Positions 1 to 10,686 are shown, counted from the first letter of the stretch. The stretch is DNA of 64,000 nucleotides from Streptomyces sp. NBC_01275 (GCF_026340655.1 NZ_JAPEOZ010000001.1:5208001-5272000); one strand, 5' to 3'. Notes: a model not told the origin generated them from the letters alone. Numbers and translations are program-made.

Positions 1-16
1 GTCTCGCCAAGATCCG

Positions 17-667
17 CTAGCTGAAGACGATCATCGACCCCTGCGCGAGGCTCCGGGTGGCCGCCGCGTGCAGTCCCAGCCAGACGTGCCGCTCGCGGGC
101 GAAGGGGCTCGGGTCGTACGGCGCCGGTACGGCGGGCTCCTCCAACTCCGTGGGCGCGGCGGGCGGTTGGGGCGGTGCGGGCGGGTTCGTCGGGTCGATG
201 CCGATCGACGGGGCGACGAACTCCAGTTCCCGCAGCAGGCACTGGGCGGAGCCCAGCGGGCCGCCCCCGGCGAGGAGTTCGTCGTTGGACAGCGGGGCGG
301 GGAAGTCGACGGGGACGTACGCGCCCGCGTGGTCGTAGTGCCAGACCAGGTGGGACTGCTGGGCCGTGCCCTCGAACATCTCCAGCAGCTGCTCGTAGTC
401 GCCGCCGAGTTCGTCGACGGGCGTCACCGGCAGTCCGCACACCTGGAGCAGATAGGCGCGGCGCAGGAAGTGCAGGGCGTCGTAGTCGAAGCCGGCCACC
501 GGGGCGACGTCTCCGGAGAGGCCGGGCATGTACTGGTACACGGGCACCGGCGGGAGTCCCGCCTCCGCGAGCACCTTGTTGTACTGCGCGAGTTCCTCGG
601 CGAACGGATTGTCGGGGGTGTGGCACAACACGTCGACGAGCGGCACCAGCCACAGGTCACAGGCCAA
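17..667 (-). CDS. Conserved hypothetical protein, 216 aa
   Basis: I do not recognise a family. The protein begins with a TTG codon preceded by GAGGAG at good spacing. Residues 1-150 look globular and mixed alpha/beta, with many aromatic residues and no membrane segment or signal peptide. Residues from about 158 form a proline/alanine-rich linker before a short C-terminal tail. It lies 88 bp upstream, on the same strand, of nothing obvious; its downstream neighbour is outside the window. Codon use matches the surrounding genes, so it is probably real, but its role cannot be stated from sequence. Confidence 0.7.
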   Translation of the reverse strand: MACDLWLVPLVDVLCHTPDNPFAEELAQYNKVLAEAGLPPVPVYQYMPGLSGDVAPVAGFDYDALHFLRRAYLLQVCGLPVTPVDELGGDYEQLLEMFEGTAQQSHLVWHYDHAGAYVPVDFPAPLSNDELLAGGGPLGSAQCLLRELEFVAPSIGIDPTNPPAPPQPPAAPTELEEPAVPAPYDPSPFARERHVWLGLHAAATRSLAQGSMIVFS

Positions 668-755
668 AGAAAGCTCCTCACTCAGCGCGTCGCGTTCCCG
701 GCCGGTGTTCCCGGTCGGCGTTCCCGGTCAGGAAGGGTAGTCGGTACGGCGCACG

Positions 756-3290
756 TCAGCGCCCCTCGTGCGCCGTCGCGTGCAGGTCCCATACCCACAC
801 ACCGCCCACCTGCCTACCCGGGCGGCCCACCAGTTTCCGTACGGTCTCCCGCAGCCGGTCGTCGTTCTTCTGCGGGGCCAGCACCAGCGCGCCCGCCCGC
901 CAGTACGCGAGGTCCTGGCGGGCCTCGGCCCGCGCACGGGCGTCGATCACCGGGACCACGCCCGTGTACCGCACGTCCCGCAGCAGGCTCGCCGTCCAGC
1001 GCAGCGGGACGCCGTAGACGCCGGTGCGGTCGCCGTCGCCGTACGGTCCGTTGAAGTAGCCGCCGGGCATCCGGAAGCCGAGGCCGGCCGCGGTCTGCCA
1101 GTGCAGCGCCTCGGCGTCCTCGGGTTCGGCGAGCGGCACCGGGACCAGGGTCTCGCCGGCGCGGACGTACGACTTCCAGGTGCCGTCGGTGAAGAAGGCG
1201 GGCGCCTCGGTGCGCGGCTCGGACTTCAGGGGGGCCGGGACGAGGGGGAGCAGGGCGAGGCAGACGGCGAGGAGTCCGGCGTACTGCGTGCCGAGGCGGC
1301 GGGCGCGGGCCAGGTCGCCGATCGCCAGGGCGAGCAGCATGCCCAGCGCGGGGGCGCAGACCAGCGCCACCCGGCTCTCGATGACCGACTCGAAGAGCGG
1401 GAGGCCGTCCAGCAGGGCCCAGGGGCCGGGGACCGTGGTGTCGGTGAGGGGGAGCGGGACACGGGGGCCGAGCGAGAGCACGGCCGCGCCCGCCGCGGTG
1501 CAGGCCAGCGCCTTGACGGCGGGCCGCCGCCACAGCCGTACGGTGATCGCGAGGGCGAGCAGGGCCAGGGGCCAGCCGTAGAAGGCGTTCTGCTCGGTCG
1601 GGTTGAGGGAGAGGGCGTCGGCGCGGGCGGCGTCGCCCGCGATCAGGGAGCGCTCGGCGAAGGAGAGCAGCGCGCGCACGGAGTTCGCGGTGCCGACGGC
1701 GTCGCCGTGGTCGATCCCGGTGTAGCTCTGCGGGCCGGAGAACTGCCAGGCCAGCGGGTAGACGACGAGCGGCAGACAGACCGCGGCGGCGATCGCGAGG
1801 CCGCGCAGCACAGGGCCTACGGCTCTCCGCGCCACCTGCGGGCGTACGGCGGCGTAGGCGGCGGCGAACAGGAGCATGCCGAGGGCGGCGAGGAGGAGCG
1901 GCTCCTCGCCGAGGAAGAACTGGTAGGCCGCCAGCAGGCCGAGGGCGATCGCGTCCCGGGTGACCCGCGCGCCGGTCGTCAGACGCAGGGCGCGGTCGAT
2001 GATCGGCGGGATCATGAACAGGACGACGAAGTTGGGGTGGGCGTTGGCGTGGCTGACCATCGGCGGCGCGAACGCGGCGAGGGCGGCTCCCGCGAAGGCC
2101 GCCCCGCGCTGGCGCACCAGCCGCTTCACGATCAGCCGGTACCAGGCTGCGGCGGTCGCGGCCAGGCCCAGGGTCATCACGAGGCTGAGAGCGAGGGCCG
2201 GGCCGAGGAGCAGGGTGACGGGGGTCAGGGGGACCGACAGGCCCAGCATGGCCGTGTTGGCCATCAGGTTGACGCCGTCGGGGAAGCCCTGGAGGTCGGT
2301 GAAGAAGGGGTTGCGCAGATGGGAGACGTTGTCGGCGGTCACCGCGAAGAACCACTCCCACTGGTTCTGGTCCTGGAGGGAGTCGGTGAGGTAGCGGTGC
2401 GCCGGGTCGAAGAAGCGGCCGGAGCAGAGCGCCACGGCCATCGCCAGGAAGAGGAAGGCGGCGAGCATGTCGGCCGGGCGGGGGCGGGGGAGGCGTATGC
2501 GGGCCAGGTCGACGAGGAACCGCAGGTAGTCCGGCGGGCGGATCTTCGAGCCGGGGCGGTGCGACCAGTGCACCGGCACCTCGGCGACCGGCCAGCCGGA
2601 CCGCTGGAAGTGGCGCAGCACCTCCACGTCGATCGCCCAGCCGTTGACCCGGGAGGCGGCGAACGCGGCGCGGGCCCGGTCGCCGTCGAACAGCTTGAAG
2701 CCGCACTGGGTGTCCCGGATCCCGCGGACCGAGGTGGCGCGGATCAGCGCGTTGCCCGCCGTGCCGACCAGCTCGCGGACCCGGTGCTGCCGCTCGCCCA
2801 GGGTCGCCCCGGGCACGGCACGCGAACCGATCGCCGCCGCCGCGCGTCCGTCGGCGAGCGCCGCCTCCAGCCGTTCCAACTCCTCTGCCGGGGCGGCGAG
2901 ATCGGCGTCCGTGACCAGGACGCGGCGGCCCCGGCTGGCGGCGACCCCGAGGCGCAGGGCGTGGCCCTTGCCCCGGCGGGCGGGCGCGGAGACGAGCCGC
3001 AGCCGCGGGTCCCGGCGCAGGGCGACGATCTCGCGGGTGGCGTCGGTGGAGCCGTCGTCGGCGACCAGGATCTCCCAGGTCCCCCAGCGGTCCCCGGCCC
3101 GCTCGGCACGCTCCAGATAGCGGGTGAGCGCGTCGAGGGTGGGGCCGAGCCGTCGTTCCTCGTTGTAGGCGGGGACGACGACGGAGAGGTCGAGGACGTC
3201 CGCCTCGGCCGTCCTGGTCGCCGTCTTCTCGAGTGCGCCGGTGTTCTCGAGTGCGCTGTTGGAGACCGTGCCGTTGGACTTGGACGTCAC
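756..3290 (-). CDS. GT2 glycosyltransferase fused to polytopic membrane (GT-C-like) domain, 844 aa
   Basis: Residues about 35-260 are a family 2 glycosyltransferase of the dolichyl/polyprenyl-phosphate sugar synthase type: VVPAYNEER near 38, DDGSTD near 79-83, DADLAAP near 127 and a TQCGFKLFDG motif. From about residue 270 to 740 there are roughly ten hydrophobic segments, the first followed by an acidic YLTDSLQDQNQW loop reminiscent of GT-C enzymes. I infer an enzyme that makes a lipid-linked sugar and perhaps transfers it outside the membrane. The GTG start overlaps the stop of the upstream GntR gene (GTGA at 3287-3290), so translation is probably coupled. The acceptor is unknown. Confidence 0.85.
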   Translation of the reverse strand: MTSKSNGTVSNSALENTGALEKTATRTAEADVLDLSVVVPAYNEERRLGPTLDALTRYLERAERAGDRWGTWEILVADDGSTDATREIVALRRDPRLRLVSAPARRGKGHALRLGVAASRGRRVLVTDADLAAPAEELERLEAALADGRAAAAIGSRAVPGATLGERQHRVRELVGTAGNALIRATSVRGIRDTQCGFKLFDGDRARAAFAASRVNGWAIDVEVLRHFQRSGWPVAEVPVHWSHRPGSKIRPPDYLRFLVDLARIRLPRPRPADMLAAFLFLAMAVALCSGRFFDPAHRYLTDSLQDQNQWEWFFAVTADNVSHLRNPFFTDLQGFPDGVNLMANTAMLGLSVPLTPVTLLLGPALALSLVMTLGLAATAAAWYRLIVKRLVRQRGAAFAGAALAAFAPPMVSHANAHPNFVVLFMIPPIIDRALRLTTGARVTRDAIALGLLAAYQFFLGEEPLLLAALGMLLFAAAYAAVRPQVARRAVGPVLRGLAIAAAVCLPLVVYPLAWQFSGPQSYTGIDHGDAVGTANSVRALLSFAERSLIAGDAARADALSLNPTEQNAFYGWPLALLALAITVRLWRRPAVKALACTAAGAAVLSLGPRVPLPLTDTTVPGPWALLDGLPLFESVIESRVALVCAPALGMLLALAIGDLARARRLGTQYAGLLAVCLALLPLVPAPLKSEPRTEAPAFFTDGTWKSYVRAGETLVPVPLAEPEDAEALHWQTAAGLGFRMPGGYFNGPYGDGDRTGVYGVPLRWTASLLRDVRYTGVVPVIDARARAEARQDLAYWRAGALVLAPQKNDDRLRETVRKLVGRPGRQVGGVWVWDLHATAHEGR

Positions 3291-3988
3291 CGTGCCGCCA
3301 GTCGCTCGATCAGGGCGACGGAGTGGGCGTTGTACGCGGCGAGTATCGCGCGGGCGGCGAAGGTGTCACGGCGGTACAGGGCGTCGACGAGCTCGGTGTG
3401 CCCGGCCCACAGCTGGCCGCGCAGCTCCGTCAGCCGGCGCAGATGCTGCACCGTGCACACCCAGGACTGCACGCGCAGCCGGTGCAGGAAGTCGGAGAGA
3501 TAGGCGTTGCCGAACATAGCGCTCAGTTCGCGCCAGAACCGCAGGTCGTAGCCGATGAGGACGGTGAGGTCGCCGGCCGACGCGGCCCGCTGGGCCTCCT
3601 CGCCGCGCCGGCGTACGCCCGCGATGGCGGCGGCTATCCGCGGTTCCTCGAAGTCCTGCCGCCGCTGGCGGCCCTCGTCCAGGAGGAGGAACATGCCCTC
3701 GATGATCAGGCTGCGCGCCTCGATCATGCCCCGGAAGTCCTCGGCGGAGTACTCGTGGACCCGGAAGCCCCGGTGCTGGTCCGCCTCCAGCAGCCCCTGC
3801 GCCGACAGGTCGACCAGGGCCTCGCGGACGGGGGTCGCGGAGACGCCGTACTGCTCGGCGATCTCCTTCACCGTGAACTCCTGCCCGGGCTGCAGCCGCC
3901 CCGCCAGCACCTCGTCGCGCAGCGCGTCGGCGATCTGCTGCCGCAGGGTGTTGCGCGTCACGGCGGCGTTGCCGGTGCTGCCGGGCAT
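3287..3988 (-). CDS. GntR-family (FCD-type) transcriptional regulator, 233 aa
   Basis: The N-terminal winged helix-turn-helix (residues about 10-75) has the GntR pattern LRDEVLAGRLQPGQ ... VSATPVREAL. The rest is an all-helical effector domain of the FadR/FCD kind with scattered Asp/His candidates for metal or carboxylate binding. I chose the ATG at 3988; an open frame continues upstream but crosses the inverted repeat at 4022-4053. It is translationally coupled to the glycosyltransferase gene downstream. The aminotransferase gene upstream on the same strand is another plausible target. FCD regulators usually respond to small acids, so control of the aminotransferase is reasonable but unproven. 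Confidence 0.88.
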   Translation of the reverse strand: MPGSTGNAAVTRNTLRQQIADALRDEVLAGRLQPGQEFTVKEIAEQYGVSATPVREALVDLSAQGLLEADQHRGFRVHEYSAEDFRGMIEARSLIIEGMFLLLDEGRQRRQDFEEPRIAAAIAGVRRRGEEAQRAASAGDLTVLIGYDLRFWRELSAMFGNAYLSDFLHRLRVQSWVCTVQHLRRLTELRGQLWAGHTELVDALYRRDTFAARAILAAYNAHSVALIERLAAR

Positions 3989-4021
3989 GGTCGGGGCGTC
4001 TCCCTCGGGTGTGCGAAAAAA

Positions 4022-4053
4022 TGGCGTGCTCGTCGTTATGTACGAGCACGCCA
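4022..4053. promoter_or_regulatory. 12-bp perfect inverted repeat upstream of the GntR gene
   Basis: Arms TGGCGTGCTCGT (4022-4033) and its exact complement (4042-4053) flank an 8-base spacer. It lies 34-65 bases before the GntR start codon, the usual place for an autoregulatory operator. It could also fold as a terminator for the aminotransferase transcript entering from the right, but no T-run follows on that strand. Confidence 0.55.
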
Positions 4054-4093
4054 CCTTACGCGTTCGAGGATTTCAAGCCCCTGCTGCTGCGGG

Positions 4094-4226
4094 GTGATCT
4101 CGTCGGCCCTCGCACGGTGATCTCATCGGCCTTCACGCCGTGATCTCATCGGCCCTCGCACCGTGATCTCATCGGCCCTCGCACCGTGAACTCGGCGGTC
4201 CTCACACGGTGAACTCGTCGGCCGCC
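4094..4226. repeat. 23-bp tandem repeat, five units plus a partial sixth
   Basis: Units start exactly at 4094, 4117, 4140, 4163, 4186 and 4209. The central two differ by only one or two bases. The array covers the stop codon of the aminotransferase gene (4202-4204) and its last codons, so the gene end has been copied outward several times. The unit is not a multiple of three. Confidence 0.9.
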
Positions 4227-5557
4227 GACAGTGCCGTGTCGAGGGCCGCGAGACCCTCCTTGACCTCGGACTCCGAGACGTTGAGCGGCGGCACGAAGTG
4301 GGTGCGGTTCATGTTCACGAACGGCCACACACCGGCCTTCTTGGCCGCGGCCGCGAAGGCGGCCATCGCCGCGTTGGCCTCGCCGGCCGCGTTGTACGGC
4401 ACCAGCGGCTCGCGCGTCTCGCGGTCCTTCACCAGCTCCAGCGCCCAGAACATGCCGACGCCGCGCACCTCGCCGACGCTCGGGTGCCGCTCGGCCAGCG
4501 CCCGCAGGCCGGGCTCGACGACGGACGCGCCCAGGTTCTTCGCGTTCTCGACGACGCCCTCCTCCGCCATGACCTCGATCGTCGCGACGGCGGCGGCACA
4601 GGCCAGCGGGTGCCCGGAGTACGTCAGACCGCCCGGGTAGGGCCGCTTGCCGAAGGTCTCCGCGATCGCGCCGGAGATGGCGACCCCGCCGAGCGGCACG
4701 TATCCGGAGTTCACGCCCTTGGCGAAGGTCATCAGGTCGGGCGTCACGTCGAACAGGTCGGCCGCGAACCACTCGCCGGTCCGTCCGAAACCGGCCATGA
4801 CCTCGTCCAGGATGAACACGATCCCGTGCCGGTCGCAGATCTCGCGCACACCGGCGAGATAGCCGGGCGGCGGCACCATGATGCCCGCGGTGCCCGGGAC
4901 GGTCTCCAGGATGATCGCGGCGATCGTGGCCGGACCCTCGAAGGCGATCGTCGTCTCCAGGTGCTCCAGCGCCCGCGCGCACTCCTGCGCCTCGGTCTCG
5001 GCGTAGAAGCGGGAGCGGTACAGGAACGGGGCCCAGAAGCGCACGACCCCGGCCGTGCCGCTGTCGGAGGCCCAGCGGCGCGGGTCGCCGGTGAGGTTGA
5101 CGGCCTGCTGGGTGCCGCCGTGGTACGAGCGGTACGCCGACAGCACCTTCGTACGCCCGGTGTGCAGCCGGGCCATGCGCACCGCGTGCTCGACGGCGTC
5201 CGCGCCCGCGTTGGTGAAGAAGATCTTGTCGAGGTCGCCGGGGGTGCGCTCGGCGATCAGCCGGGCCGCCTCCGAACGGGCCTCGACGGCGAAGGCGGGC
5301 GCGAAGGTCGTCAGCTTCGCGGCCTGCTCCTGGATCGCGGCGACGACCTTCGGGTGCTGGTAGCCGATGTTCGTGTAGACGAGTCCGCTGGTGAGGTCGA
5401 GATACCGCTTGCCGTCGTAGTCCCAGAAGTACGACCCCTCCGCGCCGGCCACGGCGAGCGGGTCGATGAGCTCCTGCGCGGACCAGGAGTGGAAGACATG
5501 CGCGCGGTCCGCGGCCTTCACGGCGGCGCCGGCCTGGGGGTTGGGCTGAGGGGTCAT
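4202..5557 (-). CDS. Class III (omega) aminotransferase, 451 aa
   Basis: This is a PLP-dependent fold-type I aminotransferase of the class III family (GabT/omega-transaminase/taurine-pyruvate type). The DEVMAGFGRTGEW motif and the Schiff-base lysine in FAKGVNSGYVPLGG are clear, and the length is normal. The substrate is not determined by these motifs; GABA, taurine or other omega-amines are possible. The ATG at 5557 is followed by a short polar N-terminus typical of the family. It is transcribed divergently from the DJ-1/MarR pair. The coding sequence runs at its 3' end into a 23-bp tandem repeat array that includes the stop codon. Confidence 0.9.
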   Translation of the reverse strand: MTPQPNPQAGAAVKAADRAHVFHSWSAQELIDPLAVAGAEGSYFWDYDGKRYLDLTSGLVYTNIGYQHPKVVAAIQEQAAKLTTFAPAFAVEARSEAARLIAERTPGDLDKIFFTNAGADAVEHAVRMARLHTGRTKVLSAYRSYHGGTQQAVNLTGDPRRWASDSGTAGVVRFWAPFLYRSRFYAETEAQECARALEHLETTIAFEGPATIAAIILETVPGTAGIMVPPPGYLAGVREICDRHGIVFILDEVMAGFGRTGEWFAADLFDVTPDLMTFAKGVNSGYVPLGGVAISGAIAETFGKRPYPGGLTYSGHPLACAAAVATIEVMAEEGVVENAKNLGASVVEPGLRALAERHPSVGEVRGVGMFWALELVKDRETREPLVPYNAAGEANAAMAAFAAAAKKAGVWPFVNMNRTHFVPPLNVSESEVKEGLAALDTALSAADEFTV

Positions 5558-5689
5558 GTGAGTGAGCGTAAATGTCCGCGATGCGGAAGCGGTATCGGCG
5601 TCCTGTTCCCTGGACGGGGCGATTCCGCGACAGGTTGTCGCGTATGCGGGGCGATTGTCGCGGGGCGGGCGGGGCCGAGGGCCGGCAGA

Positions 5690-5724
5690 TTGACAGCATG
5701 CTGTCTAAAAGGCAGTATGCTGTC
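5690..5724 (+). promoter_or_regulatory. Promoter with two palindromic operators before the DJ-1/MarR operon
   Basis: A perfect 14-bp palindrome GACAGCATGCTGTC (5692-5705) and a near-copy GGCAGTATGCTGTC (5711-5724) lie 19 bp apart. The first overlaps a TTGACA -35 (5690-5695). A CAGTAT -10 (5713-5718) at 17-bp spacing lies in the second. This is the classic layout of a MarR-repressed promoter, and a marR gene is second in the operon. Confidence 0.75.
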
Positions 5725-5761
5725 ATAGAGAGCGAATCGAGAAGCAGACCGAGGAGGAGCC

Positions 5762-6373
5762 ATGAGCAGCCGCAAGCCCGTGCATCTCGCCGTCTACGAC
5801 ACCTTCGCCGACTGGGAGACGGGGCACGCGACGGCGTATCTGGCCCGCGCCGGGTACGAGATCCGGACCGTGGGCCCGACCCGGGAGCCCGTCGTCAGCA
5901 TCGGCGGGCTGCGCGTCACGCCCGACCTGGCCCTGGCCGACGTACGCCCCGAAGACAGCGGCCTGCTGATCCTGCCGGGCGCGGATCTCTGGGACACGGG
6001 CGACGACCTGGCCCCCTTCGCCCGCGCCGCGCGGGAGTTCCTGGCCGCCGGCGCCCCCGTCGCCGCGATCTGCGGGGCCGCCGCAGGGCTCGCCCGCGAA
6101 GGGCTGCTCGACGACCGCGACCACACCGGTGCCGTCTCCTTCTACCTGGCCGCGACCGGCTACGCGGGCGGCAGGCGGTACGTCGACGCGGACGCCGTCA
6201 CCGACCGGGGGCTGATCACCGCGGGCCCGACCGAGCCCGTCGCCTTCGCCCGCGAGATCCTCCGGCTCCTCGGGGTGTACGAGGGCGAGGTGCTGGACGC
6301 CTGGTACCGGCTGTTCCACGACTCCGACCCGGAGGCGTACGCCGTGCTGGAGAAGGCGGCGGCCGCGCGGTGA
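5762..6373 (+). CDS. DJ-1/PfpI-family protein, 203 aa
   Basis: The fold and motifs are those of the DJ-1/PfpI superfamily (class I glutamine amidotransferase-like). The nucleophile-elbow cysteine is C104 in AAICGAAAG, and LLILPGAD near residue 70 is the usual preceding strand. Family members act as glyoxalases, proteases/chaperones or amidase-like enzymes; the activity here is not predictable. The ATG follows a strong GAGGAG. The gene overlaps the downstream marR by GTGA and shares its palindromic promoter, so it is probably induced by the MarR ligand. Confidence 0.9.
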   Translation: MSSRKPVHLAVYDTFADWETGHATAYLARAGYEIRTVGPTREPVVSIGGLRVTPDLALADVRPEDSGLLILPGADLWDTGDDLAPFARAAREFLAAGAPVAAICGAAAGLAREGLLDDRDHTGAVSFYLAATGYAGGRRYVDADAVTDRGLITAGPTEPVAFAREILRLLGVYEGEVLDAWYRLFHDSDPEAYAVLEKAAAAR

Positions 6374-6891
6374 GCCGGGAGCGCCAGGACCTGCTCAGCC
6401 GTGGCGCCCTCGGGGTCTTCCGGCTGAACGGGCAGTTCCTCGCCGTCGCGGAGGAACTGGCCGGGCCCGCCGGGCTCACCGCCGCCTGGTGGCAGGTGCT
6501 CGGCGCGGTGCTGGGCGAGCCCCTGCCGGTGTCCGGCGTCGCCCGCGCCATGGGCATCACGCGGCAGAGCGTGCAGCGCATCGCCGATCTGCTGGTGGAG
6601 AAGGGGTTGGCCGAGTATCGGCCCAACCCCGCCCACCGGCGCGCCAAGCTCCTCGCGCCCACGGGGGAGGGGCGGGCCGCGATCGCCCGCATCGACCCCG
6701 GACACGCGGCCTTCGCCGACCGGCTGGCCCGGGCGTACGGCGAGACGGAGTGGGCCGAGGCCGTCCGCACGCTGGAGCGGTTGTCCCAGGTGCTGGACGC
6801 GCTGGCAGAGCCTGTTGCGGATGAGCCCGTCACCGGGCCTTCGGAAGGACCCGCCGCCGGACCTTCGGAGGAGCCCGTTACCGAACCGTAG
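6370..6891 (+). CDS. MarR-family regulator, 173 aa
   Basis: A winged helix-turn-helix of MarR type spans residues about 20-120: a segment like SGVARAMGITRQSVQRIADL is the recognition region, and the wing contains NPAHRRAKLL. The GTG start overlaps the DJ-1 stop. The C-terminal 25 residues are a low-complexity Pro/Ser/Glu repeat (EPVTGPSEGPAAG-like) unusual for the family. It most likely binds the two palindromes at 5692-5724 and represses its own operon. Confidence 0.9.
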   Translation: MSRERQDLLSRGALGVFRLNGQFLAVAEELAGPAGLTAAWWQVLGAVLGEPLPVSGVARAMGITRQSVQRIADLLVEKGLAEYRPNPAHRRAKLLAPTGEGRAAIARIDPGHAAFADRLARAYGETEWAEAVRTLERLSQVLDALAEPVADEPVTGPSEGPAAGPSEEPVTEP

Positions 6892-6978
6892 ACACCGTGC
6901 CGCGCGACTCCCCGAATGGCCGGATTATCCTCGGCTCGTTCACACCTGTGGGGGATGTGGGGGAAAGGCGGCGCTGCC

Positions 6979-9000
<2,022 letters not shown>

Positions 9001-9099
9001 ACGTCCGGCGAACGTCCCCCGACCAGTCCGGAATGTCCCCTCGCACAGCCGTACGGTGACCCCACGATCCGACTGGCGGGAGTTGCGGGGGCACCCACA

Positions 9100-10644
9100 G
9101 TGGAGTGGCTGAGCGCTGAGAACGTGGTGGCCGTGGGGACGGCCGTGGTCGGCATCGTCGCGTCCGGCGTCATGGTCTGGTACGAGCGCCGGGTGCCGCG
9201 ACGTAAGCGCATCGGGTATCGCGTGCAGATGGACAACCCGGTCGGCGACGACGTCCGCTCCGGCCGCCCCAACCGCCGGCTCGGTCTCTTCGAGGAGACC
9301 CCGGGCATGTCGGACGCCACGCTCGTCCTGCTCCGCGTCGAGAACGACGGCTCCCAGGGCATCGACCGCGACGACTACACCGGCCCCGAGCGCCACGGCC
9401 TGACCGCCGTCTTCACCGACCGCACCATCCGCGGGGTGTCGGTCACCCAGCCGACCGACACCGACCACCTCATGGACCACTTCACCGCCGACCGCGGCTT
9501 CGGCTACGCCGACAACACCCTGCGCATCCCCCGCGTCCCCCTCAACCGCGGCGACCACTTCAAACTCCTCGTGCTCCTGTCCGGCGGCGACGTCGGCCGC
9601 GGCATACGGCTGTACGGCGGGCTGCGCGACGGCGAGGTGCACCCCAACCGCAGCGCGACCCCCGACGACACCCCGCCGCTGTTCAGCCGGGCCGCACGGC
9701 TCATCTCGATCCTGCTCACCCTCTGCGTGGTCGCCCTCGCGACGATCGTCGTCGTCCGCGACGACTCCCCGCCCCCGATCGGCTGCGCGCGCGGCACGCT
9801 CACCGTCACCGGCTCGACGGCGTTCGCCCCGGTCGTGCGCGAGGTGGCCCGCGCCTACGCCCACGACTGCGAGGGCGCGCACATCACCGTCGACCCGCAC
9901 GGCTCGACGTCCGGCATCCGCGAGCTCGCCGCCGCCGGAGCGGCGCGGAAGAAGGGCTCCCCGCCGGTCGTCGCGCTCTCCGACGGCCCCAAACCGGCCG
10001 GCCTCGACGACCTGCGCGAGAACCGCGTCGCCGTGTCCGTGTTCGCGCTGGTCGTCCACGACGACGTCCCCCTGAGAAACCTCTCCACGGCGGACGTACG
10101 ACGGCTGTACCGCGGGCGGATCGCCAACTGGCGGCAGCTCGGCGGGCCGGACCTGCCGGTGGTGCTGGTCAGCCGGGACGCCAACTCCGGGACCCGGCAG
10201 GTGTTCCAACGGCGGGTGCTGGGGCGGGGTGAGATCGCGAACTCCTCCGTCGACTGCGTCCACCAGGACGATCCGACGGCCCCCGTCCTGCGCTGCGAGC
10301 TGGACTCCACCGACCAGGTGCTGGCCACGGTCGCCGCCACCCCGGGCGCGATCGGCTACAGCGAGCTCAACCTGGCCGACCGTGCGAAGGGCCTGCACCC
10401 GCTCGACCTCGACGGCGACCCGCCGTCCGTGGACGCCATCGAGCACGGGACCAGCGACTACCCGTACCGTGAGATCGAGTACGCCTACACCTACGGCCGT
10501 CCCCCGGCCGACTCCCTGGCGTCGAGCTTCCTGACCTATCTCACCCGCGGCAACGGCCAGGACGTGATCCGCACCCACGGGCACCTGCCCTGCTGGACGC
10601 CGGAGGGGCTGCGGCTCTGCGCGGACGAGTCGTTCTCGCCCTGA
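9100..10644 (+). CDS. Membrane protein with periplasmic-binding (PstS-like) domain, 514 aa
   Basis: A first membrane helix lies at residues about 8-26, followed by a cytoplasmic domain of about 160 residues that I do not recognise. A second helix lies near 205-225. The remainder resembles the phosphate-binding protein fold: LTVTGSTAFAPVVREVA, an STSGIREL loop and a DANSGTRQVFQ segment, which in PstS contact the oxyanion. There is no lipobox and no ABC transporter nearby, so it is more likely a sensor or membrane-tethered binding protein than a transporter subunit. It lies 99 bp after the Ser/Thr kinase and may work with it. The last codons and stop are duplicated in the following 18 bp. Confidence 0.8.
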   Translation: MEWLSAENVVAVGTAVVGIVASGVMVWYERRVPRRKRIGYRVQMDNPVGDDVRSGRPNRRLGLFEETPGMSDATLVLLRVENDGSQGIDRDDYTGPERHGLTAVFTDRTIRGVSVTQPTDTDHLMDHFTADRGFGYADNTLRIPRVPLNRGDHFKLLVLLSGGDVGRGIRLYGGLRDGEVHPNRSATPDDTPPLFSRAARLISILLTLCVVALATIVVVRDDSPPPIGCARGTLTVTGSTAFAPVVREVARAYAHDCEGAHITVDPHGSTSGIRELAAAGAARKKGSPPVVALSDGPKPAGLDDLRENRVAVSVFALVVHDDVPLRNLSTADVRRLYRGRIANWRQLGGPDLPVVLVSRDANSGTRQVFQRRVLGRGEIANSSVDCVHQDDPTAPVLRCELDSTDQVLATVAATPGAIGYSELNLADRAKGLHPLDLDGDPPSVDAIEHGTSDYPYREIEYAYTYGRPPADSLASSFLTYLTRGNGQDVIRTHGHLPCWTPEGLRLCADESFSP

Positions 10645-10665
10645 GCGTCGTTCTCGCCCTGAGCG
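10630..10665. repeat. 18-bp perfect tandem duplication over a stop codon
   Basis: TCGTTCTCGCCCTGAGCG occurs twice in a row, at 10630-10647 and 10648-10665. The stop codon of the binding-domain gene (10642-10644) lies in the first copy. Confidence 0.9.
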
Positions 10666-10686
10666 CCTTCCGCTACGGCGCGGAGC

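Noticed and set aside
768..3503. Open frame of 911 codons opposite the glycosyltransferase gene
   Set aside because: Arg/Gly/Glu-rich product with no family motif; it is the antisense shadow of a clear gene in high-GC DNA.
3287..4053. The GntR regulator here as the binder of the GTMTATAC operators
   Set aside because: It is an FCD-type member, whose operators follow a different rule, it lies 35 kb away in conserved DNA, and it has its own inverted repeat.
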